The notes under the pieces were generated by a model. The model searched no databases. It had not been told where the DNA came from and saw only the letters and a program-made list of their open reading frames with translations. Shown here in pieces: positions 1 through 6,154 of a stretch of DNA of 8,524 nucleotides. How positions within the stretch are numbered: position 1 is the first letter of the stretch; each line of letters begins with the position of its first letter. Where the stretch lies: assembly GCA_964352715.1 (NCBI GenBank), contig CAYGSU010000107.1, forward strand, positions 1 through 8,524, given 5' to 3'. Made by a program: the position numbers and the translations under genes. The stretch comes from JAVKBW01 sp964352715 (GTDB lineage: Bacteria; Pseudomonadota; Alphaproteobacteria; UBA8366; Aestuariispiraceae).

Positions 1-7
1 TCGCCCA

Positions 8-32
8 ATTTTTGCGCGTTCGCGCCGAAAAT
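8..32. repeat. Inverted repeat (GC core, AT arms) in the leader
   Basis: A dyad pairs ATTTT-t-GCGCG (8-18) with CGCGC-cg-AAAAT (21-32), with two bases at the centre. The core GCGCG-TT-CGCGC is perfect. There is no T-run after the stem on either strand, so it does not look like an intrinsic terminator. A protein-binding dyad is more likely. Confidence 0.45.
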
Positions 33-50
33 ACCGATAAAAACTCTGTA

Positions 51-72
51 AAATGTGACCGAACGCACAGAC
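51..72 (+). promoter_or_regulatory. CRP/cAMP-receptor-like operator upstream of the RTX gene
   Basis: The half-sites TGTGA (54-58) and GCACA (65-69) are separated by six bases, so nine of the ten core positions of the CRP consensus TGTGA-N6-TCACA match. The left flank AAA (51-53) also agrees with the extended consensus. The centre is about 94 bp before the GTG start. Without a mapped promoter, activation and repression cannot be told apart. Alphaproteobacterial CRP-family proteins use closely similar sites. Which regulator binds is inference. Confidence 0.5.
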
Positions 73-102
73 AATAGACTCACCGAACTGGCATCAAGCG
101 TA

Positions 103-116
103 TGAACGCTTCCTTA
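103..116. repeat. Flanking short repeat, copy 1 (upstream of the RTX gene)
   Basis: TGAACGCTTCCTTA here recurs as TGAACGCTTTCCTTA at 2886-2900, identical apart from one extra T. The two copies lie immediately outside the start and across the stop of the RTX gene. Confidence 0.4.
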
Positions 117-130
117 CGCGCAGAACGCGC
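116..130 (+). repeat. Direct repeat ACGCGC-AGA-ACGCGC in the leader
   Basis: Two copies of ACGCGC (116-121 and 125-130) are separated by three bases. The same core occurs inverted in the dyad at 14-20. The related GAACGC appears at 61-66, 104-109 and 123-128. This may be a repeated regulator site or GC-rich coincidence. Confidence 0.25.
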
Positions 131-155
131 GGCTATCGGTCTAGTGAGACTCTGA

Positions 156-2888
156 GTGATGACGGACCCCGCACTGCGGACAGACGGATTTGACGGCCTG
201 CCCCTTCAGGTGGCGCAGGCAGCGTCGCCGATCGGCCAGATCACCGAACTGGCCGGCGCCGTCACGTTAACCAGGGCTGATGGTGAAACGGTACCGGTTT
301 CCGTCGGCACGCCGGTTTTCGTCGATGACATCATCCTGACCGGCAGCGACGGCAAGGTCGCCGTCGTGTTTGACGATGACAGCCGCATCGGCCTGACCGA
401 AAACGGCGAGGTGCAGCTCGACAGCTACGTCTACCAGCCGGCGCAGGAAACCGGCGAAATGTCGGTCAATTTCGTCAAGGGACTGTTCTCGTTCGCGTCC
501 GGCGATATCGCCAAATCCGGCGACGAGGCGATGCAGATCGAAACCCCGGTGGCCACCATCGGCATTCGCGGCACAACCGGCATCGGCTTTGCCGCGCCGG
601 AAGGTCAGGAAAACTATTTTGTGCTGCTGCCCGACAGTGACGGCACCGTTGGCGAGATTTCCGTTCGCAACGCCATCGGCGAGGAAATTCTGACGGCGCC
701 ACTCAGCGCCGTTACTGTCGGCGGCAGCGGCGTAGCACCAACGACGCCGCAACTGGTGACGCTGGAACAGTTGCAGGACCGTTTCCCCGGTATTCTGGAA
801 CTTCTGGGCGCGTATCTCGATTCTCTTGATGGTGAGACCGACGATTCGGAGCAACAGGAAGGCGAGGACGACGGCGAAGACCAGGGCAATCTCGACGAGG
901 ACGACGAAGGCGACGACGGTGAAACCGACGTAGCGGCCGATGGTGGAGAGGGGGGCGATGGCGACCCTGACGATCTTTTCGGCGACCTTGAACTTGCCTC
1001 CGGACAGGACGGTACGGGCAATGACGGCCCTGAAGTCGACTTTGGCGAAGCGCCGACCCTGGGCGACTTTGGCGATCCTGAGGTCGAAGATGATGATCAA
1101 ACCAATGGCCCATCGAAGTTTTTCGATGTTCTGGCAAAATCCGGCGATGTGGGTCTCAACGGTACTGCCGGGCCGGACATTGTTACCGGCGGCGGCGAAG
1201 GCGGTTCAGACGGCCCGACGAGCGGGCCTTTCGACAACGATCCGCTGCTGCAGATCCCGCCTGTTGTCGTTACGCCCCCACCACCGACGGTCGGCGGTCT
1301 GACACTGGTCAAGACCACACCTGTAACCACCGTGGTCAACAGCAGCGGCCAGACCGTTTCCGTGTTCTCGCCGCAGGCTCTCACGGGCGGCATCAAGGGC
1401 AGCAGCAGCTTCGAGCAGGTCTCTATCGACCTTCCGACTCTCAGCGGCAATACCGGCGGCTCGACAGGTGTCATCACGCTCGGTCAGAATTCCAGCGGCA
1501 ACGTGCTGGTCAAGGGCAGCGGCCTTAACCTGGCGATGGACAATATTGAAGAGGTCAACCTGTCGACTGGCGGTGGATCGGACACGGTCGAACTCGGTTC
1601 GCTGTCGAAGACCGATATCGTGAACGACACCGTCATCATCAATACCGGCGCGGGAGATGATGTGGTGCAGGTCAAGGCCGGCGAAAATGTCGGTCGCAAC
1701 CTAGATATTTTCGGCGGCGATGGCAGCGACATCATCAGCGGCAGTGACGGCAATGACGAACTCTACGGCAATGGCGGCGAATTGCTGGCCGGCACCGGCC
1801 ATGACTGGGAAACCGATGCCGAGCAACCGACTTTCAGCGAAGGCCAACCGTTCGATACCAGCAGCGCAACACCGGCAGACGAGGTCAATCTGACCTTTAC
1901 CGATGACACGGCGATTTCGGCCCGTTTCGTTTCCGGCGTCAACACGACCGACAACATGATCGGTTATTACAAGATCGGCGCGGATGGCGTGATTTCCGAT
2001 GTCTCCGTACTGTTCCAGGATTTCGGGTCCAATTCTTCAACTGCCGGAGACGAAGTCGCGCTGAACATTTCAGCCGGTGACACGATCGGCTTTTTCTTCT
2101 TCAGTTCCGATCTCGGCACGGCAACGGGTGCGGATGGCCGCTTTGAAATCCGGACCGCCGAGGGCGAGGCCGCGAGCATTGGCGATACCGGCACGAAACT
2201 GGTCTTCATTACCGAATCCACGGATGGCGCGGGCAATACGGTTGAAAACGAACAGGTACTGAACGGCGTGCTGTCGCATACCGCCGACCCGTCGATGAAT
2301 GCCGGCGGAGCCGACGCCGCTTTTACCGGCACGAACCCCGCCAATGGAGGTCTCGTGATGGGCTTTAACGACAAGGCCGATGCCGATTACAATGACATGG
2401 TGATCGAGCTTTTCCAGCCGTCTGACGATCCCAACACTGTCGACAACGATATCCTGCTGGGGCAGGGCGGCAATGACAGTCTGTTTGGCGAGGCCGGCGA
2501 CGATATTCTCGACGGCGGCGATGGCATCGATTTTCTGTTCGGCGGCGCCGGTAATGACACGCTGATTGGCGGCGAGGGATTTGACGTGCTGAACGGCGGC
2601 GACGGTGCCGATACATTCAAATTCAACAGCCTCGACGATATCCCCGCCGGTGGTCGCGACGTCATCAACGATTTCGAGGCGAACAGCGACACGATCTTCC
2701 TCGACAATATCCTGTCCGGTTCGGCGCTGGATGCATTGATTTCAGGCGATATGACCATTTCCGCAGTCGATGGCTCTGCGGGGCGTACTCTGGAAATCGG
2801 GTTGGGGGATAAGGTCATCGAAGTGCATCTCGTCGATGACGGGGTGTTCAGTCTGGACAATATCCAGACCAGCACGGCCGGCGCCTGA
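156..2888 (+). CDS. FecR-domain / DUF4114 / RTX calcium-binding exoprotein, probable type I secretion substrate
   Basis: This gene encodes 910 residues with no Sec-type signal peptide. In order: a FecR-like domain (about 28-145, from GQITELAGAV to the TPVATIGIRGTTG segment); a very acidic Asp/Glu/Gly linker (about 222-316); a Pro-rich hinge (366-378); a Gly/Ser/Thr beta-rich region with degenerate RTX motifs (472-506) and two good ones (520-537); a DUF4114-like region (about 570-753) ending in the diagnostic GFNDKADADYNDMVIEL; six tandem RTX nonapeptides (769-822); and a tail (823-910) with the INDFEANSDTIFLD pattern of type I secretion C-terminal domains. Established: RTX repeats bind Ca2+ and fold outside the cell after ABC-type export. 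Inferred: an adhesin or matrix protein. No exporter genes lie in the window. Translation starts at GTG 156 or the adjacent ATG 159; only a weak GTGAG (144-148) precedes them. The stop lies 9 bp from the stop of the convergent cyclase gene. Confidence 0.9.
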   Translation: MMTDPALRTDGFDGLPLQVAQAASPIGQITELAGAVTLTRADGETVPVSVGTPVFVDDIILTGSDGKVAVVFDDDSRIGLTENGEVQLDSYVYQPAQETGEMSVNFVKGLFSFASGDIAKSGDEAMQIETPVATIGIRGTTGIGFAAPEGQENYFVLLPDSDGTVGEISVRNAIGEEILTAPLSAVTVGGSGVAPTTPQLVTLEQLQDRFPGILELLGAYLDSLDGETDDSEQQEGEDDGEDQGNLDEDDEGDDGETDVAADGGEGGDGDPDDLFGDLELASGQDGTGNDGPEVDFGEAPTLGDFGDPEVEDDDQTNGPSKFFDVLAKSGDVGLNGTAGPDIVTGGGEGGSDGPTSGPFDNDPLLQIPPVVVTPPPPTVGGLTLVKTTPVTTVVNSSGQTVSVFSPQALTGGIKGSSSFEQVSIDLPTLSGNTGGSTGVITLGQNSSGNVLVKGSGLNLAMDNIEEVNLSTGGGSDTVELGSLSKTDIVNDTVIINTGAGDDVVQVKAGENVGRNLDIFGGDGSDIISGSDGNDELYGNGGELLAGTGHDWETDAEQPTFSEGQPFDTSSATPADEVNLTFTDDTAISARFVSGVNTTDNMIGYYKIGADGVISDVSVLFQDFGSNSSTAGDEVALNISAGDTIGFFFFSSDLGTATGADGRFEIRTAEGEAASIGDTGTKLVFITESTDGAGNTVENEQVLNGVLSHTADPSMNAGGADAAFTGTNPANGGLVMGFNDKADADYNDMVIELFQPSDDPNTVDNDILLGQGGNDSLFGEAGDDILDGGDGIDFLFGGAGNDTLIGGEGFDVLNGGDGADTFKFNSLDDIPAGGRDVINDFEANSDTIFLDNILSGSALDALISGDMTISAVDGSAGRTLEIGLGDKVIEVHLVDDGVFSLDNIQTSTAGA
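1713..1766 (+). repeat. RTX nonapeptide repeats, N-terminal block
   Basis: This stretch encodes residues 520-537, two adjacent nonapeptides of the GGxGxDxUx type (GGDGSDIIS, GSDGNDELY). Degenerate copies sit just before it (GGGSDTVEL at 472, GAGDDVVQV at 498). The block stops at a Gly-rich turn (GNGGELLAG), after which the DUF4114-like region begins. Confidence 0.8.
2460..2621 (+). repeat. Six tandem RTX nonapeptide repeats, C-terminal block
   Basis: This stretch encodes residues 769-822 as six uninterrupted nonamers: GQGGNDSLF, GEAGDDILD, GGDGIDFLF, GGAGNDTLI, GGEGFDVLN, GGDGADTFK. The regular GGxGxDxUx spacing is that of the calcium-binding parallel beta-roll. The residues after it match the usual C-terminal domain that follows RTX rolls in type I secreted proteins. 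Confidence 0.93.
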
Positions 2889-2900
2889 ACGCTTTCCTTA
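2886..2900. repeat. Flanking short repeat, copy 2 (contains both convergent stop codons)
   Basis: TGAACGCTTTCCTTA spans the TGA of the RTX gene (2886-2888), the 9-bp gap and the reverse TAA of the cyclase gene (2898-2900). It differs from the copy at 103-116 by one inserted T. No terminator hairpin is visible at this junction. Confidence 0.4.
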
Positions 2901-5054
2901 AACTGTCACCACGGTGCCGCTTTCGCCGCTTTCCAACCGGGCCAGGTGCATCGCGACCAGCGTATCGTCCGGGTATTCCTCATGCAGGGTTTTGAACTGC
3001 TGCAGGGCCCTCCCGGCATCGGAGTCCAGCAGCGCGAAGGCGTCCGCATACTGGTGACGATAGGCGTAGGCCGGGTCTTTCGGCCGTAACGGCTCATACA
3101 CCATGGTGGGCTTGGACTTGCCTTTCAGCATCAGGTTGCCGATCGGCCGCCCGTCGAACCGTGTGCACAGGTTGATCGTGTCTTCCGAAACGCAGATCCG
3201 CGTGCCGGTCTTCTTGTTGGCGGCTTCCAGCCGGGCGGCGACATTGATGGCGTCGCCATGCGCGGTGTAGTCAAACAGACGGTCGCCGCCGAAATTGCCG
3301 ACCAGCACTTCGCCGGTATTGATGCCGATCCGCGTGCGGCCCAGCGGAAATCCGGTCGCGTTCTTTTCCGCCCGGAAGGCTTCGGCGAAATCGTCCAGCG
3401 CCAGGGCGCAATCGATGGCGCGCTGGGCGTGGTCTTTCTGTTCGACGGGGGCTGAAAACATGATGTGCAGGGCATCGCCCACCACCTTGTCCAGCGTGCC
3501 GTTGTAATCGAAGGTGACGCCGATGGCCCGGTCCAGATAATCGTTCAGGATCGGCATGACGATATCCGGGTCGCTGGTTTCGATCATGTTGGTGAAGGAT
3601 TCCAGATCGGTGAAGATGAAGGACAATACCCGCCGTTCGCCGCCCAGGGTCAGGTTCGCCTGGCCCTTGACGATTTCGCTGACCAGATTGGGTGAGACAT
3701 AGCTGGAAAACGCCTCGCGCACGAAACGCTGTTTGCGGTCGGTCAGGTAGTAGCGGATGCCGGCGGTGAACCCGAACACGACCAGGACCAGAATGCTGGG
3801 AGTCGCCATGTCGATCAGAAACTGTTCCCGGCTGAAGACGTACCAGGAACCGGCGACAGCGGCGAAAGCGACAACGCCGCCGAACAGGGCGGAAGGGATC
3901 GCACCGAACACCGCCGCGACAATCACCACGAGAATGCCGGATATAACCAGATACAGCCGTTCTGCGCCAAGTGCCCATTCCGGGCGTTCGAGGAAGGTCT
4001 GGGTCAGGATCTGCTCGATGGCCTGGGCATGCGCCTCGACCCCCGGCACGACACCCAGAGGCGTGAAGCGAAGATCCTGTAATCCAGCTGCCGACGTGCC
4101 GACGAAGACAATGTGGCCGGCGATCTTCTCTGCGATTTCAGCCGGGCTTTCGACGACTTTCCAGATTGGAATTGTCCGGTCCGGCACCGGTTCGGTGTAG
4201 TAGGCGTATAGTTGCCCGTCCTTCGTCAATGGTGCGGTCAGCGCACCGTTCTGTATGGAAACGAGGCCGGGTGTGCGGCCAAAGACGCTCTGTTCGCCCT
4301 GCGCCGATGTCGTGGTGACGGCGAAGCGCTTCTGGCCCTGGGCGACACGCAGGGCTTCCATCGACAGCGACGGATACAAATTGCCGTCATACGAAAACAG
4401 CAGTGGCACCGTGCGGATCACACCGTCCAGATACGGCAGGAAATTGATTGACCCGTTGCCGGCGGCGGCCTGTTCGAAGATATCCAGCGATTTCGTCGCT
4501 CCGCTGAAGCTCTGTACGTAAGGGACTGGGGATTCACCACGTTCAAGAAAGGTGGCTGTTCGTTTCGGCGCAACCGACCCGCCTTCCGATCCGGTCAGCA
4601 CGAAGGCAGTCACGACACGACCCCGCTTGATGGCAGCCGCCATGATGTCGTCGTTGTCGGGCAGGGTTTCCAGCCAGGCATCTACGGTCGGGTCGATCTT
4701 GTAATCCTCCAGAACTCGCTGAGGCGAGGTGCGATCCGGTTCGGAAAACAGCACGTCGAAGGCCAGGGCGGCGGCACCCATATCCTGCACCTGACGGATG
4801 ATTGCTGCGATCTTCCGCCGATCCCACGGCCATTGGCCGAAGCGGCGAATGCTTTCCTCGTCGATATCCAGTATCCGCACCGGTACCGGAACATAGTCGC
4901 GCGGTTCGATTTGTTGAAAGGAATCGAAGACCAGGTTCCGGGTGCTTTGAAACACCGGCGGATTCAGCCAGAACAGGACAGCCGCAACCGCGAGCACCGC
5001 GAAACCGACGGCAAACGGCAAGGCATTTTCTACAAACTGTTTCAGACGGGGCAT
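2898..5054 (-). CDS. CHASE2-domain membrane class III adenylate cyclase
   Basis: Predicted to convert ATP to cAMP in response to a periplasmic signal. The 718 residues comprise TM1 (about 11-30); a periplasmic CHASE2 domain (about 36-355, with the hallmarks ILDIDEESI, GQWPWDR at 73-79 and LAFDVLFSEPD at 97-107); three TM helices (about 366-385, 387-405, 415-434); a class III cyclase domain (about 475-640); and a helical TPR-like tail (about 660-710). Visible catalytic residues are metal-binding Asp483 (FTDLESFT) and Asp527, substrate Lys523 (DKVVGD), Thr597 (DYTAHGD) where mammalian-type enzymes carry Asp, and Asn604/Arg608 (NVAARLE). Lys with Thr is the pattern of class IIIb adenylate cyclases, so ATP is the likely substrate. 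All key residues are present, so the enzyme should be active. The start is supported by GAAGG 7 nt upstream. It is last in the minus-strand series, 62 bp after the SGNH-like gene. Confidence 0.94.
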   Translation of the reverse strand: MPRLKQFVENALPFAVGFAVLAVAAVLFWLNPPVFQSTRNLVFDSFQQIEPRDYVPVPVRILDIDEESIRRFGQWPWDRRKIAAIIRQVQDMGAAALAFDVLFSEPDRTSPQRVLEDYKIDPTVDAWLETLPDNDDIMAAAIKRGRVVTAFVLTGSEGGSVAPKRTATFLERGESPVPYVQSFSGATKSLDIFEQAAAGNGSINFLPYLDGVIRTVPLLFSYDGNLYPSLSMEALRVAQGQKRFAVTTTSAQGEQSVFGRTPGLVSIQNGALTAPLTKDGQLYAYYTEPVPDRTIPIWKVVESPAEIAEKIAGHIVFVGTSAAGLQDLRFTPLGVVPGVEAHAQAIEQILTQTFLERPEWALGAERLYLVISGILVVIVAAVFGAIPSALFGGVVAFAAVAGSWYVFSREQFLIDMATPSILVLVVFGFTAGIRYYLTDRKQRFVREAFSSYVSPNLVSEIVKGQANLTLGGERRVLSFIFTDLESFTNMIETSDPDIVMPILNDYLDRAIGVTFDYNGTLDKVVGDALHIMFSAPVEQKDHAQRAIDCALALDDFAEAFRAEKNATGFPLGRTRIGINTGEVLVGNFGGDRLFDYTAHGDAINVAARLEAANKKTGTRICVSEDTINLCTRFDGRPIGNLMLKGKSKPTMVYEPLRPKDPAYAYRHQYADAFALLDSDAGRALQQFKTLHEEYPDDTLVAMHLARLESGESGTVVTV

Positions 5055-5061
5055 GCAGCAG

Positions 5062-5066
5062 CCTTC
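5062..5066 (-). promoter_or_regulatory. Ribosome binding site of the cyclase gene
   Basis: On the minus strand this reads GAAGG, seven bases before the ATG at 5054. It is the clearest Shine-Dalgarno match in the window and fixes the start that gives an intact first membrane helix. Confidence 0.6.
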
Positions 5067-5116
5067 GGTGTCACGCGAGGGGAAAGTCTAGACCGAATTG
5101 GCCGGTCTGCCGACCC

Positions 5117-6142
5117 CTAGCGAATTGAACCGATCTCCTGTGGAACCGGTCTGCCTTCGACCGCATCTTTCAGCGCTTCGACCAGACGTTTGGCGATCGG
5201 GATACGGTAATGCAGCCCGTCCCAGTAATTCTCATCGTTCAGCGTGATGGGTGTGAACTGCATGAAATCCACGATAAGGGTGTTGTCGCGCCCGGCGAAG
5301 GCTTTCGACACAGCCTGCTTGCAGCTTTCGTAGCGCTGCCAAGTCGCAGGTTTCGCCGTCATGCTGTAATGGTACGGTACAAAAAACAGCACGATCTTGC
5401 TGGCGTCAGCGGCGCGCAGCGTTTCCGCCAGCGCGGTGATGGCCGCATTTTCGCCCGCTTCCACGGGCAGCGTGTTGCGCCAGTGCGCCACGGTGTCAGG
5501 TGACGGTTTCGGCGGTACCTGACGGTTGCCGTAAATTTTCTGAAGCGCTTTGTTCTTGCTGTACTCGCTGTCATCCGGCACGAAGCGGAAATAGCCGTCC
5601 GGCCCGAAATGCGCGACGGTCCGGCCCAGCATCGCAAGCACCTGCCGGCCTGCATTGACCAGCATTCTCGAATTCAGCAGGTGGGTGTAGTCGTTGACCG
5701 GGTCGTCATCGTACAGCCAGTCGGGAAAGCCCCGGAAGGTTTCCCGGTCATCGGCGGCGGATAAATCGCACCAGACCACATCCAGTCCGACCAGGATAAT
5801 ATAGGGATCGGGGTGGTGGGCGAGGAAGTAGTCGATCATGCGTCGCTGTTCCCACGCCGTCGATGATGCCATCGACAGGTTGGCGATGCGGCCGCCAAAG
5901 GCTGCCGACAGATCGTCGGGATGCAGCAGAATTGAGGTCGAGGTGCCGAAGACGGCGCCGTCATAGGTGGTGTTGCGGATCATGCCGGGAAAGGTCCAGC
6001 GTTCGTTCGACGAGACCCGCGTGCGCGGCAGGTCTGGAGACAAGGCCAGATGGTCGAACGGATCTATAACCGCTATCGCGGCATAGGTTCCGCCGATGCC
6101 GATGGTGCAAAGAATAACGAAGGTAAGGACCGCCTTTTTCAT
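5117..6142 (-). CDS. Membrane-anchored SGNH-hydrolase-like protein, partner of the MBOAT acyltransferase
   Basis: The 341 residues begin with a Lys-Lys start and one hydrophobic helix (about 5-26), a signal peptide or anchor that places the rest in the periplasm. Two SGNH-family landmarks are visible: a Gly-Thr-Ser nucleophile turn after a beta strand (DGAVFGTSTS, candidate Ser68) and a C-terminal Asp-x-x-His pair (NYWDGLHY, Asp308 and His311). Established: SGNH-fold proteins such as AlgJ, AlgX and DltD work with MBOAT proteins that pass acyl groups across the membrane to a polysaccharide or wall polymer. The gene begins 12 bp after the MBOAT stop, so co-translation is likely. I infer a role in transferring or removing acetyl groups on an extracellular glycan. 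Overall similarity to named families is weak, and the glycan cannot be deduced here. Confidence 0.78.
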   Translation of the reverse strand: MKKAVLTFVILCTIGIGGTYAAIAVIDPFDHLALSPDLPRTRVSSNERWTFPGMIRNTTYDGAVFGTSTSILLHPDDLSAAFGGRIANLSMASSTAWEQRRMIDYFLAHHPDPYIILVGLDVVWCDLSAADDRETFRGFPDWLYDDDPVNDYTHLLNSRMLVNAGRQVLAMLGRTVAHFGPDGYFRFVPDDSEYSKNKALQKIYGNRQVPPKPSPDTVAHWRNTLPVEAGENAAITALAETLRAADASKIVLFFVPYHYSMTAKPATWQRYESCKQAVSKAFAGRDNTLIVDFMQFTPITLNDENYWDGLHYRIPIAKRLVEALKDAVEGRPVPQEIGSIR

Positions 6143-6145
6143 CTC

Positions 6146-6152
6146 TTCCCCC
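6146..6152 (-). promoter_or_regulatory. Ribosome binding site of the SGNH-like gene, in the MBOAT-SGNH gap
   Basis: On the minus strand a GGGGGAA tract lies three bases before the ATG at 6142 and three bases after the MBOAT stop. The spacing is shorter than ideal, but the purine run is the only candidate, and its position at the upstream stop fits translational coupling. Confidence 0.45.
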
Positions 6153-6154
6153 GC

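Noticed and set aside
49..54. TAAAAT as a -10 promoter element of the RTX gene
   Set aside because: It fits a -10 box, but no -35 match lies 16-18 bp upstream and it overlaps the CRP-like site. TATGAA at 101-106 is an equally weak alternative, so no promoter is called.
267..1100. Long minus-strand open frame (277 codons) opposite the FecR region
   Set aside because: It is antisense to a clearly recognised domain protein, its product has no recognisable motif, and long antisense frames are common in GC-rich coding DNA.
940..1302. Plus-strand 120-codon frame within the RTX gene
   Set aside because: It is an alternative frame inside the acidic linker and hinge of a continuous 910-codon gene, with no motif of its own.
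2460..2621. Regularly spaced repeated DNA as a CRISPR-like array
   Set aside because: The periodicity is 27 bp with degenerate bases and a conserved protein nonamer, so it is explained by RTX coding repeats.
5090..5108. Hairpin AGACCG/CGGTCT between the SGNH-like and cyclase genes as a terminator
   Set aside because: It has only a six-base stem with a seven-base loop and no following T-run on the transcribed strand; readthrough to the cyclase is plausible.
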